A stretch of 64,000 nucleotides of DNA, taken from Paraburkholderia aromaticivorans (GTDB lineage: Bacteria > Pseudomonadota > Gammaproteobacteria > Burkholderiales > Burkholderiaceae). A program made the position numbers and the translations under genes. A model generated the notes under the pieces. It saw only the letters and a program-made list of their open reading frames with translations. It was not told the origin of the DNA and searched no databases. Positions within the stretch are counted from its first letter, which is position 1. Every line of letters starts with the position of its first letter. The stretch covers positions 2,790,001 through 2,854,000 of the forward strand of contig NZ_CP022989.1 of the NCBI RefSeq assembly GCF_002278075.1, written 5' to 3'. Below are positions 1 through 9,831 of this stretch, piece by piece.

Positions 1-128
1 CCAAGCTGGGCTTTTCGGTCGCGGTGATTCCCAGGGCCAACGCGCCGAAGCAGCCGATAGAAGGCTTACAGGTCGTTGCGGTCGAAAGGATCGAACAGGC
101 CATCGACCGGGTCCGCACGCTCGAATAG
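1..128 (+). CDS. radA: DNA repair protein RadA, C-terminal end (partial)
   Basis: Only the last 41 codons are inside the window; the 5' part lies upstream. The visible peptide begins KLGFSVAVIPRANAPK and ends RVRTLE before a TAG at 126-128. This matches the C-terminal Lon-like domain of RadA (Sms), the RecA-family ATPase that promotes branch migration during recombinational repair. The catalytic Walker motifs are outside the window, so the call rests on the tail alone. A 12-bp perfect hairpin follows the stop. Confidence 0.82.
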   Translation, partial: KLGFSVAVIPRANAPKQPIEGLQVVAVERIEQAIDRVRTLE

Positions 129-132
129 ACGG

Positions 133-160
133 GCGTCGGGCGCGCTGGCGCGCCCGACGC
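133..160 (+). terminator. Strong GC hairpin after radA
   Basis: A perfect 12-bp stem (133-144 with 149-160, loop CTGG) begins five bases after the radA stop. There is no clear U-run behind it, so it may be an mRNA-stabilising hairpin or a weak terminator rather than a classic intrinsic terminator. Confidence 0.4.
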
Positions 161-270
161 GCCGTAATGGCCCGTAAATATCTCCATATTGGCTGTAACC
201 TACCCGACATTCCTTTTTCCTAAGCTGCAAGGGTTTGCATCCCTTCTGATGCCCGAAAAAGGATCGCGCC

Positions 271-549
271 TTGAAACAGTCATATGAAACCGTGGCCGAG
301 CGGCCGATACAGGTGCGCGGCTGCCGCGTTTCCGCGCCAATTCGCCAGCCGTGGGGCGGTGCCTGCCGGATCGTCGAGTGGATCGACACGGCGGGTCAGA
401 TTTCGCGACGGGTGGTGGCCGAAGACGCCACGGCCGCCGAAGTCCGCGCGACGATCGACCGTCATGTGGAAGGCCGCAAGCACATGCTGTACGACGACGA
501 AAAGACGCCGCGGCAGACCTTGCCGCGACAGACTGCCACGCGGCGTTGA
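271..549 (+). CDS. Small conserved Burkholderia protein (DUF2866-like)
   Basis: A 92-residue basic protein with a TTG start; an AGGA Shine-Dalgarno sits seven bases upstream at 260-263. The core contains VRGCRVSAPIRQPWGG and a CRIVEWID segment. This resembles, from memory, the short DUF2866 family found mainly in Burkholderia. It has no signal peptide or membrane segment. Function is unknown. It stands alone between radA and the convergent CoA-transferase gene. The family name is recognition rather than a search result. Confidence 0.68.
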   Translation: MKQSYETVAERPIQVRGCRVSAPIRQPWGGACRIVEWIDTAGQISRRVVAEDATAAEVRATIDRHVEGRKHMLYDDEKTPRQTLPRQTATRR

Positions 550-663
550 GGTTGTTCGGGACAAAGAGACCCGAAAACGGACGCGCGGCGCGTCGACCTT
601 GGCGCATCGACCTTGCTTTGCCGGTCAATCCGGACAGGACCACAGCGCGGGTTCACCGCCACG

Positions 664-1797
664 TTACCGGATCGACCGGTCTTCCTCTTCTTCACCGCTC
701 AAGTACGCCGCATCGTCAAACGGCGGATTGAACAGCGGATGCCGCGCGGCTTCGGCCGCCGTCAGCACCGGCGAGACACAGCAGTCGAGCGCCTCCAGCA
801 TCGCAACCCATTCTGCCAGCGCGCGCTTGCCGATGACCTCGGTGAGTTCCTGCGTGAGCGCGGCGGCGTCCGGGCCGCCGATGGCCTGGCCGAGACTCCA
901 GTGGCGCGTGGCCCATTCGGGCCGGTCGAGCGCCATGCAGAGCGTTTCCCAAAACTTCAATTCGAGCGCGCCGACCGCGAGCCAGCGGTTATCCAGCGTG
1001 CGGTAGAGGTTATAGCAGGGCACGCCGCCATTGAGCAGGCTGGTGCCGGCGGCCGGCGCCTCACCTTCATTGGCGAGCGCGACCTGCGCCACGATGTTGT
1101 GCGCGTAGGTGACGTGCGTCATGGAGACATCCACGAAGCGGCCCGTCCCGCCACGCGACACATGCCACAGCGCCGCGAGAATCTGCGTGACCGCGCTCAA
1201 TGCGCCGCCGAGCAGGTCGGCAATCTGGAAGTTCGGCAGGATCGGCGCGCCGTCACGGCCCGCCAGTTGATCGAGCACGCCCGCGTAGCCGATGTAGTTC
1301 AGATCGTGACCGGCATGGTCGACGAACGGACCGCTCGCGCCGTATCCGCTGATCGCGCAATAGACCAGCCGGGGATTGGCCGCGCGCAACGTTTTGTAGC
1401 CGAGGCCGAGCCGCTCCATCACGCCGGGCCGGAAACTCTCGATCAGCACGTCCGCTTCGGCCGCGAGCGCGCACAGCACGTTGCGTCCCGCCTCGGATTT
1501 GAGGTCGAGGCGCGTTTCGCGCTTGCCGCGATTCACCAGCCGGTAAAACGCGCCGGGCCGCCCGGCCACGCGGTCGCTCGACGACTGCATCATGGTGCGG
1601 GTCGGGTCGCCGGCACCGGGTGCTTCGATCTTCAGCACGTCGGCGCCCAGTTCGGCAAGCCGCAAGGCCGCAACCGGGCCAGGCAGCAGGCGAGTCAGGT
1701 CGAGTACGCGCAGCCCCTGCAGCGCGGGCGGCGCGGCGCCGGCCGATGACACGGCCGCTGCCGCGGGCGTTGAGCCTGATGATGTCGCAGAAGACAA
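664..1797 (-). CDS. CaiB/BaiF family CoA-transferase, AMACR-like
   Basis: About 377 residues, the normal size for family III CoA-transferases and alpha-methylacyl-CoA racemases. The N-terminal Rossmann-type segment LRVLDLTRLLPGPVAALRLA is typical, followed by ADVLIESFRPGVMERLGLG and SGYGASGPF. The motif AGHDLNYIGYAGVL contains the His-Asp pair that in alpha-methylacyl-CoA racemase performs proton transfer, so a racemase role for branched-chain acyl-CoAs is as likely as CoA transfer. The start is uncertain: a GAGAGG ribosome site abuts a TTG at 1803 but is ideally spaced from the next in-frame TTG at 1797, which is used here. It lies 46 bases downstream of yheS on the same strand. Confidence 0.82.
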   Translation of the reverse strand: MSSATSSGSTPAAAAVSSAGAAPPALQGLRVLDLTRLLPGPVAALRLAELGADVLKIEAPGAGDPTRTMMQSSSDRVAGRPGAFYRLVNRGKRETRLDLKSEAGRNVLCALAAEADVLIESFRPGVMERLGLGYKTLRAANPRLVYCAISGYGASGPFVDHAGHDLNYIGYAGVLDQLAGRDGAPILPNFQIADLLGGALSAVTQILAALWHVSRGGTGRFVDVSMTHVTYAHNIVAQVALANEGEAPAAGTSLLNGGVPCYNLYRTLDNRWLAVGALELKFWETLCMALDRPEWATRHWSLGQAIGGPDAAALTQELTEVIGKRALAEWVAMLEALDCCVSPVLTAAEAARHPLFNPPFDDAAYLSGEEEEDRSIR

Positions 1798-1843
1798 AGC
1801 CAACCTCTCGTCGATGCCGGCGCGGACCTGAAACCGCGTGCCG

Positions 1844-3808
1844 CTAGCCGATTTGTTCGAGTTCCTCGTGTGTCTCGAGCCATTCGGCTTCGAGCGCTTC
1901 GAGGCGCGCGTTCACATCCGCCTGACGGCGGATCGCCTCCGTCAGTTTGCTTTTCTGTGCGGGCTCGTAACTCGCCGGATCGGCGACGAATGCATCGAGC
2001 GTCGCTTTCTCCGCATTGAGCGCGTCCATTTCTTTTTCGATCTTCGTGATCCGGCTTTGCAGCGGTTTTTTCAGGTGCGCGAGCTTCTGCCGCGTTTCGG
2101 CTTCGAGGCGCCGCTGTTCCTTGCGGTTCACGCCGCTATCCGCGCCGCCGTCGCTTCCGCTTGCCCCATTGCCGCCGTTAGACCCGGCGCCCGCCTTGAG
2201 CGCCGCGCGCTGTTCGGCCGCGTGTTGCAGCAGCCAGTCGCGGTAGTCGTCGAGGTCGCCGTCGAACTCCTGCAGGCGATGTTTCGCAACCAGCATGAAT
2301 TGATCGGTGGTGGCACGCAGCAGATGCCGGTCGTGCGAGACCAGGATCAGCGTGCCTTCGAATTGCGCGAGCGCCATGGTCAGTGCGTGACGCGTTTCGA
2401 GATCCAGGTGGTTGGTCGGTTCGTCGAGCAGCAGCAGGTTCGGCTTTTGCCAGATGATCAGCGCGAGCGCGAGACGGGCTTTCTCGCCGCCGGAGAAGGG
2501 CGCGATCTTCGAGGTCGCCATCTCGCCGGAAAAGTTGAAGCTGCCGAGGAAGTCGCGTAACTCCTGCTCGCGCGTATCGGGCGCGAGACGCGCGAGGTGC
2601 TGCAACGGCGTGTCGTCCGGCCGCAAGGTTTCGAGCTGATGCTGCGCGAAGTAGCCGATGCGCAGCCCCTTGCCTTCCCGCACGTGGCCGCCGAGCGGCT
2701 CGAGCGTGCCGGCGAGCGTCTTGATCAGCGTGGACTTGCCCTGGCCGTTCGCGCCGAGCAGGCCGATGCGCTGGCCGTTCTGGATGGACAGCATGACGTG
2801 GTCCACGATCGGAATTTCGACACTGGGTTCGCCTTCGCTGCGATAGCCGCAACGCACGTCTTCCATCACCATCATCGGATTCGGCGCGGAATCCGGCGTG
2901 CGGAACTCGAACGTAAACGGCGAGGCCGCATGCGCCGGCGCGATCAGCTCCATCTTTTCCAGCGCCTTGACGCGGCTTTGCGCCTGGCGCGCCTTGGTAG
3001 CCTGCGCCTTGAAGCGGTTGATGTAGCTCTGCAGATGTTCGACCGTGCGCTGCTGTTTCTCGTACGCGCTTTGTTGCAGCGCGATCTGTTGCGCGCGCAG
3101 CACTTCGAATTGCGAGTAGTTGCCGCCGTAGCGCTTGATCTGCTGCTGCTCCAGATGCAGCGTGACATTGCAGACCGAGTCGAGGAATTCGCGGTCGTGG
3201 GAGATCACGATCAGCGTGCCCGGATAACGGGCCAGCCAGTCTTCCAGCCAGACGATCGCGTCGAGGTCCAGGTGGTTCGTCGGTTCGTCGAGCAGCAGCA
3301 GGTCGGAGCGGCACATCAACGCCTGCGCGAGATTCAGACGCATGCGCCAGCCGCCCGAAAAGCTGCTGACCGGCTCGCGTGTCTGGTCGAGCGTGAAGCC
3401 GAGGCCGAGCAGCAACGCTTCGGCGCGCGCGGGCGCGGTGTAGCCGTCGGCGTCGGCGAACGCGGCGTGCGCTTCGCCTTCGGCCGCGCCGTCATGGGCG
3501 GCGGAGGCGGCGGCAATGCGCGCTTCGATCGCGCGCAGCGCGGCGTCGCCATCCAGCGTGTAGGCGAGGGCGGTCTTGTCCGCGGCGGGCGTTTCCTGCG
3601 CGACGTGAGCGATCTGCCAGGTGGGCGGGATCGAAAAATCGCCGCCGTCCGCGTGCAGCTCGCCGCGCAGCACGGCGAACAGCGTCGACTTGCCCGCGCC
3701 GTTCGCCCCCACCAGGCCGGCCTTTTCGCCGGGGTTGAGGGTGAACGTGGTGTGGTCGAAGAGCGGCTTGGTGCCGCGCGCGAGGCTGAACTGGTTAAAG
3801 CGGATCAC
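1844..3808 (-). CDS. yheS: ABC-F ATPase YheS
   Basis: A 654-residue soluble protein with two ATP-binding cassettes and no membrane segment, the ABC-F layout. The first Walker A is GANGAGKST at residues 34-42, with signature SFSGGWRMRL and Walker B LLLLDEPTNHLDLD. The second cassette has GANGQGKST, FSGGEKARLAL and another LLLLDEPTNHLD. The interdomain linker (PtIM) sits between them, and a charged coiled coil forms the C-terminal 90 residues. Nearly the whole sequence aligns by eye with E. coli YheS, a ribosome-associated translation factor. ABC-F proteins act at the ribosomal E site. The ATG start is followed by the family's usual N-terminus. Confidence 0.92.
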   Translation of the reverse strand: MIRFNQFSLARGTKPLFDHTTFTLNPGEKAGLVGANGAGKSTLFAVLRGELHADGGDFSIPPTWQIAHVAQETPAADKTALAYTLDGDAALRAIEARIAAASAAHDGAAEGEAHAAFADADGYTAPARAEALLLGLGFTLDQTREPVSSFSGGWRMRLNLAQALMCRSDLLLLDEPTNHLDLDAIVWLEDWLARYPGTLIVISHDREFLDSVCNVTLHLEQQQIKRYGGNYSQFEVLRAQQIALQQSAYEKQQRTVEHLQSYINRFKAQATKARQAQSRVKALEKMELIAPAHAASPFTFEFRTPDSAPNPMMVMEDVRCGYRSEGEPSVEIPIVDHVMLSIQNGQRIGLLGANGQGKSTLIKTLAGTLEPLGGHVREGKGLRIGYFAQHQLETLRPDDTPLQHLARLAPDTREQELRDFLGSFNFSGEMATSKIAPFSGGEKARLALALIIWQKPNLLLLDEPTNHLDLETRHALTMALAQFEGTLILVSHDRHLLRATTDQFMLVAKHRLQEFDGDLDDYRDWLLQHAAEQRAALKAGAGSNGGNGASGSDGGADSGVNRKEQRRLEAETRQKLAHLKKPLQSRITKIEKEMDALNAEKATLDAFVADPASYEPAQKSKLTEAIRRQADVNARLEALEAEWLETHEELEQIG

Positions 3809-3943
3809 GAAGAGGCCGGCTGGAGAAAACCGCTATTTTAGACTGCCGGGGCTGACACCGGGCGCGCAACCGGGGTCGGCCATTCGGCCGACTGTACCGG
3901 CGAAGCTTTTGGCATAGACTGACGGCTTTCACGGGGGGAGCCC

Positions 3944-4423
3944 ATGACATCGATTTATTCGTTCTCGGCACGCACGCTCGGCGGCGAGGAAGTGAGCCTC
4001 GAGCAGTATCGCGGCAAGGTTTTGCTGATCGTCAACACGGCGAGCGAATGCGGCTTCACGCCGCAATACGCCGGCTTGCAGAAGCTGTACGACACCTACG
4101 CGGCGCGTGGGCTCACGGTACTCGGGTTTCCGTGCAACCAGTTCGGCAAGCAGGAGCCGGGCGACGCCGCGCAGATCGGCAGCTTCTGCGAGAAGAACTA
4201 TGGCGTGACGTTCCCGATGTTCGACAAGGTCGAGGTGAACGGTGCGAACGCGCATCCGCTGTTCCGTTATCTGACGGGCGAGGCGCCGGGCCTGCTCGGT
4301 CTCGAGGCGATCAAGTGGAATTTCACCAAGTTCCTGATCGACCGTGACGGCAACGTGGTGAAGCGCTACGCGCCGCTGACGAAGCCCGAAGCGATTACCG
4401 AGGATATTGAAAAGCTGCTGTGA
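3944..4423 (+). CDS. Glutathione peroxidase (Cys type, BtuE/Gpx)
   Basis: 159 residues, the usual length of bacterial thiol-dependent glutathione peroxidases. The peroxidatic residue is cysteine, not selenocysteine, at position 36 (NTASECGFTPQY). The catalytic tetrad is completed by Gln70 in FPCNQFGKQEPG and Trp125-Asn126 in KWNFTKF. Cys82 occupies the resolving-cysteine position of thioredoxin-dependent members, so thioredoxin rather than glutathione may be the true reductant. It is cytosolic and reduces H2O2 and organic hydroperoxides. A strong GGGGGAG ribosome site precedes the ATG. It is monocistronic between convergent and divergent neighbours. Confidence 0.92.
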   Translation: MTSIYSFSARTLGGEEVSLEQYRGKVLLIVNTASECGFTPQYAGLQKLYDTYAARGLTVLGFPCNQFGKQEPGDAAQIGSFCEKNYGVTFPMFDKVEVNGANAHPLFRYLTGEAPGLLGLEAIKWNFTKFLIDRDGNVVKRYAPLTKPEAITEDIEKLL

Positions 4424-4773
4424 GAGGCCGCGGGAATCATGGGTTGGCTGTGCGTCATGGGAGAACGCAGTGCGCTCGCGGCATGGGCGAGGCTGCCGCT
4501 ATCGCGCCACGGCTGATGCAAATGCTCTCGCGTAATGGCTAAGGCGGGCGCTTTCGCGTCATGGCCGAGGCCACTGCGCTCGCGGCATGACTAAGACAGC
4601 ACTAAGACAGGTGCTCCGACGCGTCGCGGCTGCAGTTCAAGGCCGCTACGCCCTTAGCTAACCCTGAGGCACGGCACCCGGGTTCGACGGCCCTGAATCG
4701 CCGTTTTCGCGCGGCTGCGAATCCGGCCTCAGGCAGCAGCGGCGGGCCGGACTTGCCCGGCGCAACGCGGCCC
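4424..4773. repeat. Intergenic region with dispersed imperfect repeats
   Basis: No gene is seen in these 350 bases between convergent gpx and cls. The first half carries about four diverged copies of a short motif, roughly GCGCTCGCGGCATGG, near 4470-4485, 4522-4536, 4549-4563 and 4574-4589, two of them almost identical. The second half (after about 4630) has no recognised structure. Confidence 0.45.
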
Positions 4774-6225
4774 CTACAGAATTGGCGAAAAGAGCCGCGC
4801 CACATGCATCAGCACGCGCTTGAACGCGCTTGCCTGCCGGTATTCGTTGCGGTCGATTTCACTCGACTTTGCGAAGTCGGCCAGCAGCATCGTTTCGACC
4901 TCTTCGGCAAAGCCGCGATCCACGGTCAGCACCATGATTTCGAAGTTCAGCCGGAACGAGCGGTTGTCGAGATTGGCGCTGCCGACCGCCGCGGCCACGC
5001 GGTCGATCAGCACGACCTTCTGATGCAGGAATCCGGGCTGGTAGCGGAAGATCCGGATGCCGGCGCGCAGCGAGTCATACGCATACAGTTTCGAGGCGGC
5101 GAACACGACGAGGTGGTCGCGCCGGCTCGGAATCAGAATGCGCACGTCCACGCCGCGCAGCACCGCGAGCCGCAACGCGGAGAACACCGCTTCATCGGGG
5201 ATCAGATAGGGCGAGGTGATCCAGATCCGCTCGCGCGCCGCATTGATCGCTTCGACGAAAAAGAGCGAGCAGGTCTCCTGCTTGTCCGCCGGGCCGCTCG
5301 GCACCACGAGGCAGTGCATGCCCTGGCTGGCGGCGGGGTCGGTGGCCGGAGCGGGCGGCATGTCGAACTCGGGCAACTGCTGTGTGGCCCAGTGCCAGTC
5401 TTCGGTGAACACGAACTGGATGCTGGCGACCGCCGGGCCGCGCACCTCGATGTGCGTATCGCGCCATGGCGAAAGCGGCGGCTTGCCGCCGAGATATTCC
5501 ACGCCCACGTTGTGTCCGCCGACAAACGCGCGTTCGCCGTCCACTGAAACGATCTTGCGGTGATTGCGGAAGTTCACTTGCAGCCGGTTGACGAAGCGGC
5601 GATGGGTGGCGAACGGATGCGTCTCCACGCCGCCCGCGCGCAGCGCCGCCACATAGCGGCGGGGCAGATCGAAGCTGCCGATGCTGTCGTACAGGAAATA
5701 GACGCGCACGCCTTGTTGCGCTTTGGCGATCAGCGCGTCTTTGAGCATCTCGCCGAGCGCGTCGTCGCGCACGATGAAGAACTGCACGATGATGTAGCGG
5801 CGCGCATTCTCGATCGCCTCGAAGATGGCTTCGAAAGTCGCCGCGCCGTTGACCAGCGTGCGCACCGTATTGCCGGGCAGAAACGGCATGCCGCCGAGGC
5901 GCGTGAGCGAATGCACGAGCCTGCCGCCGAGCTCCAGCGTGGGCACGCTCGCCGACGAGGCACGTGCTTCCCACTGCGGCGGATGTGCGCGCGCGCGCAG
6001 CAGTTCGTTTTCGACGCGGCGCGCGTCCGCGTAGCCGGCAAACTTGCTGCGGCCGAGGAACAGATACGGCACCAGCGTCAGATAAGGCATCGCGACCAGC
6101 GACACGGCCCACGCAATCGCGCCTTGCGAGGTGCGGGTGTTGAGAATCGCATGGCACGCGGCGACCACGCCGAGAATATGGCAGAGGCCGACCAGCGTGC
6201 CGATGTGAAGCAGGTCGAATTGCAT
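4774..6225 (-). CDS. cls: Cardiolipin synthase
   Basis: 483 residues, matching ClsA-type cardiolipin synthases. Two hydrophobic segments at residues about 7-25 and 36-57 anchor it in the inner membrane. Two HKD phospholipase-D motifs are intact: His222-Lys224-Asp229 in NHRKIVSVDG and His401-Lys403-Asp408 in LHQKVVLID, each followed by the conserved GG/GSAN glycine stretch (FVGGHNVG, VGSANLDNRS). The enzyme condenses two phosphatidylglycerols into cardiolipin plus glycerol. ATG start at 6225. Transcribed alone, towards gpx. Confidence 0.92.
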   Translation of the reverse strand: MQFDLLHIGTLVGLCHILGVVAACHAILNTRTSQGAIAWAVSLVAMPYLTLVPYLFLGRSKFAGYADARRVENELLRARAHPPQWEARASSASVPTLELGGRLVHSLTRLGGMPFLPGNTVRTLVNGAATFEAIFEAIENARRYIIVQFFIVRDDALGEMLKDALIAKAQQGVRVYFLYDSIGSFDLPRRYVAALRAGGVETHPFATHRRFVNRLQVNFRNHRKIVSVDGERAFVGGHNVGVEYLGGKPPLSPWRDTHIEVRGPAVASIQFVFTEDWHWATQQLPEFDMPPAPATDPAASQGMHCLVVPSGPADKQETCSLFFVEAINAARERIWITSPYLIPDEAVFSALRLAVLRGVDVRILIPSRRDHLVVFAASKLYAYDSLRAGIRIFRYQPGFLHQKVVLIDRVAAAVGSANLDNRSFRLNFEIMVLTVDRGFAEEVETMLLADFAKSSEIDRNEYRQASAFKRVLMHVARLFSPIL

Positions 6226-6368
6226 AGGCGGACGAAGGGTTGGCGAGGGGCTGCCCGTGCTGAATCGATGAGCGCCGGGAAGCTGACCGCGCTTATCTTA
6301 CCGAACGCGCGTGCTTTCGGGGCGCGCCGGGCGAGCTTGCTGGTTTCGTGCGCGAATGCGGCGGAACT

Positions 6369-7253
6369 TCAGACCGGCAAATCGGCAGCCTGAATCAGGA
6401 ACACGTTGTCGTCGCCGGCACTGGTCGACAGCCAGACCAGATCGAGCCCGCCGAATGCCGCCTCCACGTGCTCGCGCTCATTGCCGATTTCGATGACCAG
6501 CACACCGTCGTCGGTCAGCCAGTTGCGTGCTTCGGAGATGATCCTGCGCACGATGTCCATACCGTCGGCGCCGCCCGCGAGCGCCATGGCCGGCTCGTGC
6601 CTGTATTCGGCGGGCAGTTCCTGCATCGACGCCGCGTTCACGTACGGCGGGTTGCTGATGATCACGTCGTAACGGCGCTCGGCGAGCGGCGCATACAGAT
6701 CGCCCTCGAACAGGGCGATGCGATCGTCGAGCTTGTAGTCCGTGACGTTGCGCACGGCGACTTCCAGCGCGGGCGCCGACAGATCCACGGCGTCGATGTC
6801 CGCGTTCGGAAACGCATGGGCCGCGAGAATCGCGAGGCAGCCGGAGCCGGTGCACAACTCCAGCACGGCGCTCACCTGTTCGGGATCTTCCACGTAGGGC
6901 TGCAACCCGTCCTGCAACAGTTCGCCGATGAACGAGCGCGGCACGATCACGCGCTCGTCTACGTAAAAGCGAAAGCCGTGCATCCACGCTTCATGCGTGA
7001 TGTAGGCGGCCGGCACGCGTTCGGCGGCGCGGCGCTCGATCACGTTCAGCACGGCGTCGATTTCGGCGGCGCTCAAACGCGCGTCGAGAAACGGCTCCAG
7101 CAGATCGAGCGGCAGATGCAGCGTATGCAGCACCAGATAGGCGGCTTCGTCGTAAGCATTGGCCGAGCCGTGGCCGAACGATAGATCAGCCTGGTTGAAG
7201 CGCGAGACCGCAAAACGCAGCAGGTCGCGAACGGTGGAAAACGGGAGCGTCAT
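6369..7253 (-). CDS. prmB: Ribosomal protein L3 N5-glutamine methyltransferase PrmB
   Basis: 294 residues with a seven-beta-strand SAM methyltransferase fold. The SAM loop is VLELCTGSGCLAILAA and the catalytic NPPY motif is IISNPPYVN, both diagnostic of the PrmA/B/C and HemK group; the N-terminal RFAVSRFNQADLSFGHG is PrmB-type. It methylates a conserved glutamine of ribosomal protein L3 during 50S assembly. An upstream in-frame start at 7277 would overlap dapE; the ATG at 7253 has an AGGA site eight bases upstream and is preferred. It is the last gene of the dapC-dapD-yffB-dapE-prmB run. Confidence 0.92.
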   Translation of the reverse strand: MTLPFSTVRDLLRFAVSRFNQADLSFGHGSANAYDEAAYLVLHTLHLPLDLLEPFLDARLSAAEIDAVLNVIERRAAERVPAAYITHEAWMHGFRFYVDERVIVPRSFIGELLQDGLQPYVEDPEQVSAVLELCTGSGCLAILAAHAFPNADIDAVDLSAPALEVAVRNVTDYKLDDRIALFEGDLYAPLAERRYDVIISNPPYVNAASMQELPAEYRHEPAMALAGGADGMDIVRRIISEARNWLTDDGVLVIEIGNEREHVEAAFGGLDLVWLSTSAGDDNVFLIQAADLPV

Positions 7254-7269
7254 CGCAATAGTCCTTGGG

Positions 7270-8532
<1,263 letters not shown>

Positions 8533-8567
8533 CTACCGATCATGCGCATTGAAGCACGCGCACAGGA

Positions 8568-8933
8568 TCATGCGAACAGCGCCGCGTAGTCGTCCGCGGA
8601 AAAACCGAGCGACTTGACCCGCCCGTTGACCACCAGCACCGGCCGCTTGATCACCGACGGCTTGTGGATCATCAACGCGATCGCGCCCGACTGCGTGTCC
8701 GCGGCCGCCTTCATGTCGTCGGACAGCGCGCGCCAGGTGGTGCCGCGACGGTTCAGCAGCGCGTCGAGCTTCACGTCTTTCAGCCAGTCCTGCACGAGCG
8801 GCTCGGTCACGCCGTGCTTCTTGAAGTCGTGGAACTCGAACTCGACGCCGTGCTCTTCCAGCCACACGCGGGCTTTCTTCACGGTGTCGCAGTTCGGGAT
8901 GCCGTAGACGACGGTCTTGGTGCCGCGCGCCAT
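8568..8933 (-). CDS. yffB: ArsC/Spx-family thioredoxin-fold protein YffB
   Basis: 121 residues of thioredoxin-like fold related to arsenate reductase ArsC and Spx. A single N-terminal cysteine, Cys15 in YGIPNCDTVKKAR, matches the family's active-site Cys; the conserved FHDFKKHGVTEPL and KRPVLV segments follow. True arsenate reductase activity is not implied; YffB proteins are glutathione-linked reductases of unknown substrate that often sit beside dapE. Its ATG overlaps the dapD stop as TGATG, indicating translational coupling. Confidence 0.88.
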   Translation of the reverse strand: MARGTKTVVYGIPNCDTVKKARVWLEEHGVEFEFHDFKKHGVTEPLVQDWLKDVKLDALLNRRGTTWRALSDDMKAAADTQSGAIALMIHKPSVIKRPVLVVNGRVKSLGFSADDYAALFA

Positions 8934-9760
8934 CAGTCGCCTCGCAGCAGCTCGTTCAGGCCGACCTTCGCGCGCGTCTTGGCGTCGACCTTCTTGACGA
9001 TCACGGCGCAGTAGAGGCTATGCGAGCCGTCTTTCGACGGCAGGTTGCCCGCCACCACCACCGAGCCCGCCGGAATGCGGCCATACGTGACTTCGCCGGT
9101 TTCGCGGTCGTAAATCTTGGTGCTCTGGCCGAGGTACACGCCCATCGAGATCACCGAGTTTTCTTCGACGATCACGCCTTCCACCACTTCCGAACGCGCG
9201 CCGATAAAGCAGTTGTCCTCGATGATCACCGGGTTCGCCTGCAGCGGCTCCAGCACGCCGCCGATGCCCACGCCGCCCGACAGGTGCACGTTCTTGCCGA
9301 TCTGCGCGCACGAACCGACGGTGGCCCACGTGTCGACCATCGTGCCTTCGTCCACGTATGCGCCGATGTTGGTGTACGACGGCATCAGCACGACGTTCTT
9401 CGCGATGAACGAGCCGCGCCGCGCGATGGCGGGCGGCACCACGCGGAAGCCGCCGGCGGCGAAGTCTTCAGCGGTGTAGTTGGCGAACTTCGACGGCACT
9501 TTGTCGTAGAACTGGGAGTAACCGCCGGCCGGCATCGGTGCGTTGTCTTCCAGGCGGAACGACAGCAGCACGGCTTTCTTCAGCCATTGATTGACGACCC
9601 AGTCGCCGTCTTTCTTCTCGGCGACGCGCAGCAGGCCCTTGTCCAGTTGCTCGATGGCGTGGGCGACGGCTTCGCGCACGTCGGCCGGCGCGGCCTTCGG
9701 CGACAGTTCGGCGCGATTTTCCCAGGCGGTGTCAATGATCTGCTGAAGGTGTTGCGACAT
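8933..9760 (-). CDS. dapD: Tetrahydrodipicolinate N-succinyltransferase
   Basis: 275 residues, the standard DapD length. An alpha-helical N-terminal domain ([20 protein letters not shown]) is followed from about residue 105 by a left-handed beta-helix of hexapeptide repeats ([34 protein letters not shown]) and a short C-terminal domain. It transfers succinyl from succinyl-CoA to tetrahydrodipicolinate in the succinylase branch of diaminopimelate synthesis. The gene after dapC and overlapping yffB by one base; the cluster encodes three of the pathway's consecutive enzymes. Confidence 0.97.
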   Translation of the reverse strand: MSQHLQQIIDTAWENRAELSPKAAPADVREAVAHAIEQLDKGLLRVAEKKDGDWVVNQWLKKAVLLSFRLEDNAPMPAGGYSQFYDKVPSKFANYTAEDFAAGGFRVVPPAIARRGSFIAKNVVLMPSYTNIGAYVDEGTMVDTWATVGSCAQIGKNVHLSGGVGIGGVLEPLQANPVIIEDNCFIGARSEVVEGVIVEENSVISMGVYLGQSTKIYDRETGEVTYGRIPAGSVVVAGNLPSKDGSHSLYCAVIVKKVDAKTRAKVGLNELLRGD

Positions 9761-9831
9761 ATGCGTGCTTTATCGAAGAGTTGAGGTCTGAAGAAGGGAA
9801 TGCGGTGCGCGGAGGTTGCCGTTGACGCAAC

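Noticed and set aside
613..1749. 378-codon rightward frame opposite the CoA-transferase
   Set aside because: The CoA-transferase on the other strand has clear motifs; this frame is Arg/Ala-rich and has no ribosome site.
4449..4590. Repeats between gpx and cls as a CRISPR array
   Set aside because: Copies are short, diverged and unevenly spaced, and no cas genes are nearby.
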